Counted from the stretch's first letter, positions 36,053-45,316 are shown. The stretch is 64,000 bases of DNA from Sphingomonas oligoaromativorans (GCF_011762195.1 NZ_JAASQK010000010.1:21157-85156); one strand, 5' to 3'. The notes: a model not told the origin generated them from the sequence alone. Made by a program: numbers and translations.

Positions 36053-36775
36053 CTAGCGGGGTGTGTAGGCCGTGCCGGTGCCGAGGAAGGCTTTGGCGGC
36101 GGCAGCCGCATCAATCGACGATTGCGCGCGCCGCGCCTCGTCGATCGCCTGGGACCGATACTGTGCCGCCATCATCTGCTGGATCTGGAATTGCTGCTTG
36201 GTCGCAAGTGCCAGCAACTGGTTGGTCGCCTGGGAGACCTGCAGTGCGCCGACGGCACTTTGGCTCCGTGCCGAGAGCGCCGCGAGCGCGGTGGCATCGC
36301 TCTGAACATTGGCCGCTACCTGCGCCTGCAGGCCCATGGTCTGCTTGTAGGCGGTCATGGCGCTGGTAACGCGCGCCTGAGCGCTCGACACCTGCTGGTC
36401 GACTCCGCCACTTTGCGTCGCCATGCCGGGGAACAGCTTGGCGAATTCCGTGTCGAGAGTGCCGACATTGAAGTTGATCGACTGAGCCTGCCCCATGAGC
36501 CGGTCGATCTGCTGAAGATCGGCGGTCAACTGCTGGAGCTCCGGGAAATTCACGGATGCGAGGTTGCGCGCCTGGTTGGCGAGCATCGTCGTCTCATTCT
36601 GCAGCGACTGGATCTGATTGTTGATCTGCTGGAGCGCGCGCGCGGCGGTCAGCAGGTTCTGGGCATAGTTGCTGGGGTCGAACACAATGATGGCATTCGC
36701 CGGCGCGGGCCGAAGCATCGTCACGACCGGCATGGTGATCAGCCCCAGCAGGGCAACGCGTGCAATATGCCTCAT
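36053..36775 (-). CDS. trbJ: Conjugal transfer protein TrbJ (VirB5-type)
   Basis: Secreted pilus-associated protein. A signal peptide (MRHIARVALLGLITMPVVTMLRP, cleavage around ANA) is followed by FDPSNYAQNLLTAARALQQINNQIQSLQNE, the TrbJ hallmark, and a long coiled-coil-forming region. Length 240 is typical. Its ATG overlaps the stop of the trbE remnant (ATGA), preserving the original operon overlap even though trbE is truncated. Confidence 0.92.
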   Translation of the reverse strand: MRHIARVALLGLITMPVVTMLRPAPANAIIVFDPSNYAQNLLTAARALQQINNQIQSLQNETTMLANQARNLASVNFPELQQLTADLQQIDRLMGQAQSINFNVGTLDTEFAKLFPGMATQSGGVDQQVSSAQARVTSAMTAYKQTMGLQAQVAANVQSDATALAALSARSQSAVGALQVSQATNQLLALATKQQFQIQQMMAAQYRSQAIDEARRAQSSIDAAAAAKAFLGTGTAYTPR

Positions 36776-36995
36776 GACGGGTCTCCGTCGAACGTCGCGA
36801 GAGATGGGGCATTGTCGAGCAGCGGAATCGCCCAGTCCGGACCGCACTCCTCGAGGAAGCGGGCCCCGAATTCCGCCGGGCCATGCTCGGCGAGAATCCG
36901 ATCGATCCGACGCTGCGTGGCGGGGTCCGATGCGCCGCAGAACGTCAGCGCGATTGAGCCGAGGCCCAGCTCGAAGAGCCGATTGCCGCGAGGGG
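36772..36995 (-). pseudogene. trbE: C-terminal remnant of trbE (VirB4-type ATPase)
   Basis: About 74 codons: PRGNRLFELGLGSIALTFCGAS ... RRIDRILAEHG ... DWAIPLLD, the characteristic TrbE tail, ending in a TGA that overlaps trbJ. The ATPase core and everything upstream (trbD, C, B, traG) is absent. At about 36990-37003 the sequence passes into a different gene, an RND efflux adaptor on the same strand. The Trb apparatus therefore cannot be functional from this locus. Confidence 0.85.
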
Positions 36996-37385
36996 TGACG
37001 TACGGGTGACATTGTCTTTCGCGTTGGCGAGCGCGGCGCTGTCACGGGCGATGGTCGCCTCGTCCTGCGCCAGTGCTGCCTGGAGCGGTCTTGGGTCGAT
37101 CTGGGCGAGCGGCTGACCGGCTTGCACCGATTGCCCCTCGGAAAAGCTCACGCGTAGGATCTGGCCGCTGATCTGCGCCCGTGCGGCCGCCGTGTTGAGC
37201 CCCTGCACATGGCCGAGGCCAGCAAGTGTGAGGGGTTGATTACCGTCCTCGGTGATGGCGACCGTAACCGGCACCGATGAGATCTCGCTGGTACTCCGCG
37301 TCGCGCATCCGCCAAGAATACCCACGATGAGAAGAGCCGCGATTGATGTCGCATGGTGACCACGAGCGTCGAACAAATCTGCCAT
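36996..37385 (-). pseudogene. N-terminal remnant of an RND efflux periplasmic adaptor
   Basis: About 130 codons starting MADLFDARGHHATSIAALLIVGILGGCATR (lipobox LGGC) with the membrane-fusion-protein start: VTVAITEDGNQPLTLAGLGHVQGLNTAAARAQISGQIL, then VSFSEGQSVQAGQPLAQIDPRPLQAAL (lipoyl half) and DEATIARDSAALANAKDNVTR of the coiled coil. Homology stops there and the frame runs into trbE DNA. Two-thirds of the adaptor and its transporter are gone. The junction records a deletion or illegitimate recombination. Confidence 0.8.
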
Positions 37386-37733
37386 ACCGTCTCTCCAGGC
37401 CAGGCTTGGGAGATGCTCGACAGTCGCCTCAATGACCAATTGAATGAAGAAATTCGCACATGCACCAGATGCATATCAAATGACGGCCGTTCTTCTGGGG
37501 ATAGGATTTTCACACAGCTTGGAGAAGGTCTCCTTAGCCCGGTCGACCGCCGGACGATGGTGTCGATGACTTGGCTAGGCGCGCGCCTCTGGCCCCCCCC
37601 CGCACCGATGTCCCCCAACATTGGCGATCGCCAATATCGATGAACCAGTGCTGCCAAACCCATTCGGCCGGCCTGCATCTTGCTTGCGATAGAAGAACTC
37701 ATCAGCCAACCAGATTATTGGAAGCATTTCCGA
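37386..37733. other. Non-coding gap with a 16-bp palindrome
   Basis: About 350 nt without a supported gene. It contains a run of nine C (37593-37601) and the perfect palindrome ATTGGCGATCGCCAAT at 37620-37635, a possible operator. It probably held the promoter of the lost efflux operon. Confidence 0.45.
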
Positions 37734-37923
37734 ATGGTTCGCAAGGTGATCATGGTCGCTGCGCTCGCCGTAAGCATGGGAACCGCGCTCGTTCCGGCTA
37801 CTGCCATGGCTCACGACCAGGATGGCTATGGCTGGGCGCGTGACGGGGCTCGGCACGGTGCTTGGCGGCGCGGGCGGCGCACTCGCCGGGCGCGCGATCG
37901 AACGCGGCACCAATCGCTGCTAA
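37734..37923 (+). pseudogene. Frameshifted glycine-zipper (2TM) secreted protein
   Basis: The first frame gives a signal peptide (MVRKVIMVAALAVSMGTALVPATAMAH) and DQDGYGW, then turns into Arg-rich nonsense. The next frame encodes GLGTVLGGAGGALAGRAIERGTNRC and a stop, the glycine-zipper 2TM tail expected of this family. The His/Gly/Tyr-rich centre of such proteins is also missing, so both a deletion and a frameshift are likely. A sequencing error near 37835-37850 is the alternative. Confidence 0.55.
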
Positions 37924-37992
37924 TTAGAGACAGGCCGCCCGCCGGATCATCGCATCCGGCGGACTAGTTTCCAGCAATCCCGGACCAGCAGT

Positions 37993-38295
37993 TCAGGACA
38001 AGCCTGCTGCCTTCACCTCGGCAGCGGCTGCGTTGAATTGCGCCTGGAACGCCGGTTGCTCCATTAGTCGCTCGGCGATCAGCATACCGTAGGACTGGCC
38101 GGCCGCCACATCGCCCGGAAAATGAAATTCGCAGATCATGCGATTATGCGCATAGTCCGCCGCCCGCGTGAGGCGCGCTTGGAAGCTGACCGCTTTCCGC
38201 CGGAGACCGGCCTCGTCAAGGGCCCGATCAGATGCCCGATCAGGCCAAATTCCGTGCCCGAAGGCGGGCAGAATCTGCTGGGCTTCAGCCGGACG
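37993..38295 (-). pseudogene. C-terminal remnant of a PAP2/class A acid phosphatase
   Basis: About 100 codons: PAEAQQILPAFGHGIW, then RAADYAHNRMICEFHFPGDVAAGQSYGMLIAERL, the last catalytic segment (HFPxDVxAG) of periplasmic acid phosphatases. An in-frame stop at 38296-38298 and no export signal show the N-terminal part is lost. The sequence upstream belongs to the next gene's leader. Confidence 0.7.
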
Positions 38296-38396
38296 TCAAA
38301 CTTTTTTCGCTCCTTTGAACCCGTGGGATGGTCACTCGCACCCATGCTCGGGTGAAGGCGCTCGGGCGCCGCCCATCTGTCGATGAAAGGTTGGGC

Positions 38397-39620
38397 ATGA
38401 GTAAAATCCGATCGTCCCTTGGATGGCTGATCGCGGGCGCGAGCACGCTTGCGCTGGCCGGCTGCGGAGGGGGCAACAATTCCTCCGGTTCGTCGGGCGG
38501 CGGCGTCTCGACGCCCCCCACCCAACCCGCGCCGACCACGCCGGCGACCTCCGCCTATACTGTCAAGGCGCTGGTCTCGAACGTCGCAGGCGCTGCTGCG
38601 CAACAGGATTCAAACCTACAGCACGGGTGGGGCGTCTCGTTCGCACCAAATGCCGCAGCCTGGGTGGCCGCGCATGCAGGCAATGTCACCACCGTCTATG
38701 ACGGGGACGGCAACACCAAGCTTCCCGCAGTCGCCATCCCGGCAGGCGCCAAGGGTACACCTTCAGGCCCGACTGGCACGGTTGGCAACGCCAGTTCCTC
38801 GTTCGTGATCAAGAAGAACGGTGTAAGCGCCGCTGCCCAGTTCCTCTTCGACGGCACCGGCGGCACGATCTCGGGCTGGAACGAGAGCGTCGATCCCAGC
38901 AACACCGTAACCCTTTTCGACGGCAGCACGCAGGGCGACGCCTTTACCGGCCTCGCCATCGTTACGCAGGGCACCACCAACATGCTGATCGCGACCGATG
39001 CCGCGCACGGCACGGTCGATGCCTTCGTCGACAATGGTGACGGCACACTCAAGCAGTCGACGTTGGCCGGTGGCTTCACAGATCCTAACCTGCCGGCGGG
39101 CTACAAGCCCTTCGGTGTGCAGACGATCGGCAATCAGATTTACGTCAGCTATGCGCACTTCACCGGCACCAATCCGCTGGAGGATCACGGTGCGGGACTG
39201 GGTTTGGTCGACATCTACGATCTGACCGGCAAGCTGGTGAAGCGCTTCGTCGACGTCGGCGGTGCGCTCAACGCGCCCTGGGGCATGGCGATGGCGCCGG
39301 CCAGCTTCGGCCAGTTCAGCGGCGATCTGCTGATCGGCGATTTCGGCGACGGCACGATCAACGTCTATGATCCGACAAGCGGCAAGATGCTGGGCCAACT
39401 GAGCGACTCAAGCGGCAAGCCCATCGTGATCCCGGGCCTGTGGGGTATCGCCTTCGGCAACGACGCCGCCGGCTTTGACCAGCCCTCGACGACGCTGTTC
39501 TACGCGGCTGGTCCGACGCAGACCCAAGGCATCTACGGCCGCATCGACCTGGGCAATAGCGCATCGACCGCACAGCCGGCACCGACCTCGCCGCCTGCCA
39601 ATTCGGGCCTGGGTTACTAA
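38397..39620 (+). CDS. TIGR03118-family lipoprotein
   Basis: A 407-residue lipoprotein (signal peptide with LAGC lipobox, then Gly/Ser and Pro/Thr-rich linker to about residue 55). The rest is a beta-propeller-like domain typical of TIGR03118: LVSNVAGAAAQQDSNLQHGWGVSF, GNVTTVYDGDG, FVIKKNGVSAAAQFLFDGTGGTISGWN, NAPWGMAMAP, GDFGDGTINVYDP and GLWGIAFGN. Function unknown; the anchor suggests an outer-membrane surface role. It ends 4 nt before the virB1-like gene. Confidence 0.82.
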   Translation: MSKIRSSLGWLIAGASTLALAGCGGGNNSSGSSGGGVSTPPTQPAPTTPATSAYTVKALVSNVAGAAAQQDSNLQHGWGVSFAPNAAAWVAAHAGNVTTVYDGDGNTKLPAVAIPAGAKGTPSGPTGTVGNASSSFVIKKNGVSAAAQFLFDGTGGTISGWNESVDPSNTVTLFDGSTQGDAFTGLAIVTQGTTNMLIATDAAHGTVDAFVDNGDGTLKQSTLAGGFTDPNLPAGYKPFGVQTIGNQIYVSYAHFTGTNPLEDHGAGLGLVDIYDLTGKLVKRFVDVGGALNAPWGMAMAPASFGQFSGDLLIGDFGDGTINVYDPTSGKMLGQLSDSSGKPIVIPGLWGIAFGNDAAGFDQPSTTLFYAAGPTQTQGIYGRIDLGNSASTAQPAPTSPPANSGLGY

Positions 39621-39624
39621 TCGC

Positions 39625-40242
39625 GTGCGCTCCGCCGTCACCTTCCACAAACACCCAAAGGCGTATCGCGGGTCCCTTGTCGGGGCCTGCGCGATCGCCT
39701 TGGCCGTCGCGACGCTGTGGGGTCCGGCGGCCTGTGCTCAGGTGTTCGAGGTCGAGGCTGGCGGAGCGCTAAAGAAGGTCGGCACTCGATATCCCCCGCA
39801 GGTGCCGCACCGGCTGCCGTCGTCGCTAGCCCCCTTGGCGGCGACGGCAGTTATCGCTGGAGCCAGTCACAATCTTGCACCCGCCCTGGTCGATGCCGTG
39901 GCCCGGCGGGAATCCGCCTACCATGCCGACGCTGTCTCGACAGCGGGGGCGATAGGCCTGATGCAGCTCATGCCAGCGACCGCCCGTTCGCTGGGCATCG
40001 ATCCCCACGATCCATCCGCGAATATGGACGGCGGCGCGCTTTACCTGCGCCGGCAACTGACCCGCTTCGGTGGACGGATCGATCTGGCCCTGGCGGCCTA
40101 TAACGCCGGACCGGCTGCGGTCGAACGCTATGGCGGAATACCGCCCTATCGCGAGACGCGCGCCTATGTCGCGGCCACCCTCGACCGGCTGGCCGAGCTG
40201 AGCCTCGCCCTTCCCCATCCCAATCTTCGGAGCCTGCCATGA
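39625..40242 (+). CDS. virB1: VirB1-type lytic transglycosylase
   Basis: Opens peptidoglycan for secretion-system assembly. GTG start at 39625 followed by an export signal (about residues 16-38), then a SLT domain: DAVARRESAYHADAVSTAGAIGLMQLMPATARSLG (catalytic Glu in RRES) and LALAAYNAGPAAVERYGGIPPYRETRAYV. Length 205. It overlaps the virB2-like gene by 4 nt and heads the VirB cluster. Confidence 0.88.
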   Translation: MRSAVTFHKHPKAYRGSLVGACAIALAVATLWGPAACAQVFEVEAGGALKKVGTRYPPQVPHRLPSSLAPLAATAVIAGASHNLAPALVDAVARRESAYHADAVSTAGAIGLMQLMPATARSLGIDPHDPSANMDGGALYLRRQLTRFGGRIDLALAAYNAGPAAVERYGGIPPYRETRAYVAATLDRLAELSLALPHPNLRSLP

Positions 40243-40538
40243 AAACCAACCGCCTCCTGAATGAGAGCAGTGCTCTTGCCAGCGCTGCACTCTCGACTTC
40301 AGCCCAAGCAGCGGCGCCGGCGGGAGCCAGTCCCATCCTGGGTGCGGTCACATGGATGCAGGATACGCTGCTTGGTGAAGTCGCCAGCGGCGTCGCCGTG
40401 ATCGCGGTGGCGGTCGTCGGGTTGATGATGCTCAGCGGCCGGCTCAACTGGCGCTACGGGGCAACCGTCATTGTCGGCTGTTTCATCCTATTCGGCGCGG
40501 CGACCATCGTCGGCGGCATCCGAGCGACGGCCGGATAA
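40239..40538 (+). CDS. virB2: VirB2/TrbC-type major pilin
   Basis: A 99-residue pilin precursor. N-terminal leader (MKTNRLLNESSALASAALSTSAQAAAP) and two hydrophobic helices (about 47-65 and 72-95) joined by a short basic loop (SGRLNWRYG), as in VirB2. Overlaps virB1 by 4 nt and precedes virB3 by 5 nt. Confidence 0.85.
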   Translation: MKTNRLLNESSALASAALSTSAQAAAPAGASPILGAVTWMQDTLLGEVASGVAVIAVAVVGLMMLSGRLNWRYGATVIVGCFILFGAATIVGGIRATAG

Positions 40539-40543
40539 TAGCC

Positions 40544-40828
40544 ATGGCGGAACTGGCCCGCATACCGATCTTCCGCGCGCTCACCCAGCCGCAGATGTTC
40601 GCCGGCGTCACCTACAGCTACTTCATCATCAACGGCGTGGTGACCACGGAAGCTTTCCTGATCGCGCGATCCTTCTGGGTGTTTGGGGTGGCGTTAGCCA
40701 TGCACGGGGTCGGCTATCTCGCCTGTCTGCGTGAACCGCGCATCTTCGATTTGTGGCTGACCCGGGTCAGCCGCTGCCCGCGCAACCGCACCTGGCGGCG
40801 CCACCGCTGCAACAGCTATCAGCCCTGA
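40544..40828 (+). CDS. virB3: VirB3-type inner-membrane protein
   Basis: A 94-residue protein: IPIFRALTQPQMFAGVTYSYFIINGVVTTEAFL is the VirB3 hallmark, with one or two hydrophobic segments and a conserved EPRIFDLW motif followed by a basic Cys-containing tail. It lies between virB2 and virB4 in the canonical order. Confidence 0.9.
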   Translation: MAELARIPIFRALTQPQMFAGVTYSYFIINGVVTTEAFLIARSFWVFGVALAMHGVGYLACLREPRIFDLWLTRVSRCPRNRTWRRHRCNSYQP

Positions 40829-40836
40829 GGTCGTCC

Positions 40837-43245
40837 ATGTCCAAGCCCCGCGAGGAGAAGGCTGGCGAACGCCTGCCCTATAGCCGGATCGCCGACGAGC
40901 GCACCGTGGTGCTGCGCGATGGCGGGCTGATGCAATGTCTGCATCTGGAAGGCTTTGCCTTCGAGACGGCCGAGACGCTCGATCTCAACCACCGCCAGGC
41001 GATGCGGGACGCGGCGCTCAAGGCAGTGGCAGGATCGCGGTTCGTCATCCATCACCATATTCTGCGCCGCCGGGTGACCGTGGATCTGAGCGGCGAATTC
41101 GTCGACCCGATCTGCGCCGAGATCGACCGGCGCTGGCGCGAGCGGATGGGGGCGCGGCGGCTGTTCGTGAACAACCTATTCCTCACCATCGTCCGCCGCC
41201 CGCCTAAAGGTAAGGCGGGCTTGGCCGAGCGCCTCGGCGGCCTCTTCTCCCGCGGTCTGGGCACAGTGGAACGCGAGGCGGCGCTAACACGCGAGATCCG
41301 CGAACTGGATGCCGCGCGCGAGGCGTTGCAGGCAGGACTCGGCGCCTACACCCCCACTCTGCTTTCCAGCTACGACACACCGCATGGTCCCTGCTCGGAA
41401 CCGCTGGAGCTTCTGTCCGCCCTTTATAATGGCAAGCTGAAGCCCGTACTGGCGCCGAATGCCGATGCCGGGCACCACATCCCCTACAAGCGGGTGAGCT
41501 TCGGCGCCGAGGCGCTCGAGCAGAAGGGCGCGGGCGACAAGAGCTTCGCCGCGATCCTGTCGCTGAAGGAATACCCGCCGCACGCCCAGCCGGGCATGAT
41601 CGATGCGCTGCTGCGCCTGCCCTATGAAATGGCGCTCTCGGAGAGCTTCGCCTTTGTCGACCGCCAGATCGGGGTGGAACGCGTCGACCTCGCGTTACGT
41701 CGCTTCCGCGCCGCGGATGACGACGCACAGAGCCTTCGGCGGGGACTGGTCGAGGCGAAGGATGATCTCGCCTCAGGCCGCGCGGCGATGGGCGAGCACA
41801 AGTTCAGCCTGCTGGTGCGCGCGCCTTCCTTGCAGGAGTTGGACCGCGCCGCCGCCGAATGCGCCTCCGCGCTTGCCGACATCGGCGCGGTCCCGGTGCG
41901 CGAGGCACTGAACCTCGAGCCCGCCTTCTGGGCGCAGTTTCCCGGCAACGAACATTATGCCGCGCGCAAGTCGCTGATCTCCACGGCAGCCTTTGCCAGC
42001 TTCGCCAGCCTGCACGGCTTCCCGATCGGGCGAGCGGACGGCAATCATTGGGGGCAGGCGGTGAGCGTGTTCGAGACCACCTCCGCCACGCCTTATTTCT
42101 TCAACTTCCACCGGGGCGATCTCGGCAACTTCTCGGTCATCGGCCCGTCGGGTTCAGGCAAGACGGTGGTGCTGAACTTCCTCGCCGCCCAGGCCGGTCG
42201 CTTCGCGCCGCGCACCGTCTTCTTCGACAAGGATCGCGGCGCGGAAATCTTCCTGCGCGGGATCGGGGGTCATTATGCCACGCTGCGCCCCGGCGAGCTA
42301 ACCGGGTTCAATCCTCTCCAGAACGAAGGCACCCCCGAGGATCGGGCCTTCCTGCGCACGTTGATCGCGCGGATGGTCTCCAAGCCCGGCGAATGCCCGA
42401 GTCCGGAGGAAGAAGCGACCATCGCCGCCGCCGTCGTCGCCAATTACGAGCAGGAGCCCGGCTATCGTCGCCTGCGCTTCTTCGTCGAACTCCTCGCCGG
42501 TGACCGGCGGCCGCAGCAGGGTGACCTCGCGTCGCGCCTCGCGCCCTGGATCGGCAAGGGCGAGCATGCCTGGCTGTTCGACAATCCGGTCGATCGGCTG
42601 GACGCGTCCACCCGCACGCTCGGCTTCGACATGACCGCTCTGCTCGAAGACCCGGTGCTGCGCACGCCGGCGATGATGTACCTGTTCCACCGTGTCGAGC
42701 AGAGGCTGGATGGTGACCCCACCGTCATCCTGATCGACGAGGGCTGGAAGGCGCTCGACGACGACGTGTTCGCCGCCCGCATTCGCGACTGGATGAAGAC
42801 GCTGCGCAAGCGCAACGCGATCCTCGGCTTCGGTACGCAATCCGCGCGCGACGCGCTCGACAGCCGGATCGGCCCCGCCATCATCGAGCAGGCAGCGACG
42901 CAGATCTTCATGCCCAACCCGCGCGCGCAGAAGGAGGATTATTGCACCGGCTTCGGGCTGACGGAGCACGAGCTGGACCTGATCCGCGCCCTGCCGCCCG
43001 AGGCCCACGGTTTTCTAGTCAAGCATGGCAATCACAGCGTGGTGGCGCGGCTCGATCTGGGCGGCATGCCGGATATCCTGGTGGCGCTGTCGGGCCGGGA
43101 ATCTTCGGTGCGGCGCCTCGACGAACTGCGCGCCCGCTTCGGCAACCATCCCTCGCAATGGTGGCCGCACCTGATCGGCACGCCGTGGCCCGGGCCGGCA
43201 GCAGACGACGATGCCCCACCGCCCCGACTGAGGGCCGCACCATGA
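40837..43245 (+). CDS. virB4: VirB4-type secretion ATPase
   Basis: An 802-residue ATPase that energises pilus biogenesis and substrate transfer. N-terminal CagE/TrbE/VirB domain, then Walker A GPSGSGKTVVLNFL (about 437), FFDKDRGAEIFLRGIGG, Walker B VILIDEGWKAL and the downstream GFGTQSARDALDS motif, all typical of VirB4. The ATG at 40837, 8 nt after virB3, is chosen; the earlier frame reads through virB3. It overlaps virB6 by 4 nt. Confidence 0.94.
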   Translation: MSKPREEKAGERLPYSRIADERTVVLRDGGLMQCLHLEGFAFETAETLDLNHRQAMRDAALKAVAGSRFVIHHHILRRRVTVDLSGEFVDPICAEIDRRWRERMGARRLFVNNLFLTIVRRPPKGKAGLAERLGGLFSRGLGTVEREAALTREIRELDAAREALQAGLGAYTPTLLSSYDTPHGPCSEPLELLSALYNGKLKPVLAPNADAGHHIPYKRVSFGAEALEQKGAGDKSFAAILSLKEYPPHAQPGMIDALLRLPYEMALSESFAFVDRQIGVERVDLALRRFRAADDDAQSLRRGLVEAKDDLASGRAAMGEHKFSLLVRAPSLQELDRAAAECASALADIGAVPVREALNLEPAFWAQFPGNEHYAARKSLISTAAFASFASLHGFPIGRADGNHWGQAVSVFETTSATPYFFNFHRGDLGNFSVIGPSGSGKTVVLNFLAAQAGRFAPRTVFFDKDRGAEIFLRGIGGHYATLRPGELTGFNPLQNEGTPEDRAFLRTLIARMVSKPGECPSPEEEATIAAAVVANYEQEPGYRRLRFFVELLAGDRRPQQGDLASRLAPWIGKGEHAWLFDNPVDRLDASTRTLGFDMTALLEDPVLRTPAMMYLFHRVEQRLDGDPTVILIDEGWKALDDDVFAARIRDWMKTLRKRNAILGFGTQSARDALDSRIGPAIIEQAATQIFMPNPRAQKEDYCTGFGLTEHELDLIRALPPEAHGFLVKHGNHSVVARLDLGGMPDILVALSGRESSVRRLDELRARFGNHPSQWWPHLIGTPWPGPAADDDAPPPRLRAAP

Positions 43246-44471
43246 GCGCGCAGACCGTCGCCTGCCCGGCCTTCGCCGACACCGCGCCCGGTACCGGCGG
43301 CTTTGGCGTGGCCCATGCGCTCGGCTCGGTCGATTGTCATGTCGGTCTGGTCGTGCAGTCGGGCTACAGCCAGCTTTTTGGTCAGCATGGCGCGTTCGGC
43401 ACGGTGCTGACCGCGCTTCTCACTCTCTACGTCGGCTTCATCGCGGTCGTGCTGATGACCGGCCGGACACGGCTCAGTCTGTCCGGCCTCGCACCCAAAG
43501 GGCTCGCGGTCGGGCTGGTGCTGACCTTCGCCACCTCCTGGCCCGCCTATCACGCCACGGTCTACGGTCTGCTGGTCGGCGGGCCGGAGGAGATCGCCAA
43601 CACGCTCTCCAGCGGCCATGGCGGTACACTCGGCTTCGCCACGCGGCTCGATGCGCTGCTCGATCGCTTTGCCGAGGTGGCCAGGGCGATGGGCGACACC
43701 GCACCCGGCGCGTCCAAGGCGTTGGGTCCGCTCGCCGGCCCGCAGATGGCGGCGGCGCTCATGTGGCTGAGTGCGATGCTGATCCTGATCGGATCCGCCG
43801 GCGCCCTCGTGCTCACCCGCATCGTGCTGGCGCTGTTGCTGGCGATGGGACCGGTCTTCATCGTGATGGGCCTGTTCCGCCAGACGCGCGGCCTGCTGGA
43901 AGGCTGGCTGCGCACCACGCTGATGTTCGCACTGGCGCCGACCCTGACGGTGCTCGCGGGTTCTGCCGCGGTGGGGCTGATGGCGCCGCTGCTCGATGCG
44001 ATCGCCGATGATCCGGCCTCGGCCATCACCGAGCTTCGTCCGATCCTCGAACTGTTCCTCGGCGCGGTCGTCTATGTCGGGCTGATCGGCATGATGATGT
44101 GGACGTCGGCGAGCCTCGTGCGCGGTTGGCGCTTCGGCATCGGCGACGACGCGCCTCCATCGCTGTCGGAGTCTGCATCATCGCATATTTTCCCCCCGCC
44201 GCTTTCCGGTGCGGGAGGTGGAGGCGCCGGCCATGCTTCCGCCACAGCCTCAGCCGATCCGCGTGTTGGGCAGGTGATGACGTCGCTCGCGCGCGACGGT
44301 GGCGCTGATCCAGCCCCGGTATCGGTGCGCGTCGAACAGACCGCGACCCAGCGTCTCGAGACGCTCGCCGGCGAAAGCACCGTCCCCGGCAGACAACGCC
44401 GCACCGAAGGGCTTGGCCAGGGCCTTCGGCCGGCCGCGCACCTTCCCCGACAAGCGGGAGCCATTCGATGA
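43242..44471 (+). CDS. virB6: VirB6-type polytopic membrane protein
   Basis: A 409-residue channel component with several hydrophobic helices (about residues 45-70, 80-105, 165-215, 225-260, 275-300), a central loop, and a TrbL/VirB6 plasmid-conjugation domain pattern (ALVLTRIVLALLLAMGPVFIVMGLFRQTRGLLEGWLRT). The C-terminal 100 residues are low-complexity and polar. Overlaps both neighbours by 4 nt. Confidence 0.88.
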   Translation: MSAQTVACPAFADTAPGTGGFGVAHALGSVDCHVGLVVQSGYSQLFGQHGAFGTVLTALLTLYVGFIAVVLMTGRTRLSLSGLAPKGLAVGLVLTFATSWPAYHATVYGLLVGGPEEIANTLSSGHGGTLGFATRLDALLDRFAEVARAMGDTAPGASKALGPLAGPQMAAALMWLSAMLILIGSAGALVLTRIVLALLLAMGPVFIVMGLFRQTRGLLEGWLRTTLMFALAPTLTVLAGSAAVGLMAPLLDAIADDPASAITELRPILELFLGAVVYVGLIGMMMWTSASLVRGWRFGIGDDAPPSLSESASSHIFPPPLSGAGGGGAGHASATASADPRVGQVMTSLARDGGADPAPVSVRVEQTATQRLETLAGESTVPGRQRRTEGLGQGLRPAAHLPRQAGAIR

Positions 44472-45316
44472 CCAGATTAGCCCTTCTCCTGTCCGCCCTT
44501 CTGCTTACGTCCACCGCCCAGGCCGCAACGAAGGCGCGCGACCCGCGGATCCTCCAGGCATTCTACGATCCGCATCAAGTCACGGTGCTGCACGGCTGCG
44601 CGGGCTTCCAGTCCACCGTCGCGTTCGCGCCTGGCGAGCATGTCGAGAATATCGCGCTCGGCAATGCCGATCTGTGGCAGGCGGTGCCCAACAAGCGCGC
44701 CGACCTGCTGTTTCTGAAGCCCGTCGCCTCTGCCGGCCATACCAACATGACGGTGGTGACCGACCAGCGCCGCTACGATTTCGATCTGATCGCGCGCGAC
44801 GATGCCGCCTGCCATGCCGGGCATGTCACCTACGACTTGCAGTTCACCTATCCCGAGGAGCCGAAGCCGACCCTCGCCGAACTCGCCGCGATCGCACCAC
44901 CACCCCCGCCACCGGTGCCGACGCACGAGGACGCGCCGCCGCCGGCCGAGCGCAATGCCGCCTACAGCTACACCGGCACCGCCGCCAATGTTCCGATGCG
45001 TGTATTCGACGACGGGCATTCGACCTGGATGCACTGGGCCGACGGCGTCGCCGCACCGGCCATCTATTCGCTGGGGCCCGGCAAGCAGGAAAGCGTGGTC
45101 AACTACACGGTGAAAGGCGACTATCTGGTGGTGGACGGGGTGGCCCCTGCCTATGTGCTCCGGCGCGGCCCGGCCGTCGCGACCCTGTATGACGATGCCT
45201 ATCAACAGCCGGTGCTCGATGCCGCCGCCCCGCAGCCACGCGGGCCGGACAAGGCGCATTCGGCTCTCTCCGGGCTTTTCGGCTCGTCCTCACCCACCCG
45301 CGAGGCTCGCAAATGA
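44468..45316 (+). CDS. virB9: VirB9-type outer-membrane core protein
   Basis: A 282-residue protein with a cleavable signal (MTRLALLLSALLLTSTAQA). The VirB9/CagX fold is visible in GEHVENIALGNADLWQAVPNKRADLLFLKP, TNMTVVTDQRRYDFDL, FTYPEE, a Pro-rich linker and the C-terminal NAAYSYTGTAANVPMRVFDDGHSTWMHW ... YLVVDGVAPAYVLRRG domain that packs against VirB10. No VirB8-like gene sits between virB6 and this gene, where it normally would. Confidence 0.9.
   Translation: MTRLALLLSALLLTSTAQAATKARDPRILQAFYDPHQVTVLHGCAGFQSTVAFAPGEHVENIALGNADLWQAVPNKRADLLFLKPVASAGHTNMTVVTDQRRYDFDLIARDDAACHAGHVTYDLQFTYPEEPKPTLAELAAIAPPPPPPVPTHEDAPPPAERNAAYSYTGTAANVPMRVFDDGHSTWMHWADGVAAPAIYSLGPGKQESVVNYTVKGDYLVVDGVAPAYVLRRGPAVATLYDDAYQQPVLDAAAPQPRGPDKAHSALSGLFGSSSPTREARK

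Noticed and set aside
37593..37601. Run of nine C as a functional slippage site
   Set aside because: No gene reads across it, so no phase variation can be argued.
43242..45316. A hidden virB8 gene between virB6 and virB9
   Set aside because: The two genes overlap by 4 nt and no other frame there has a VirB8-like helix plus NTF2-like domain.
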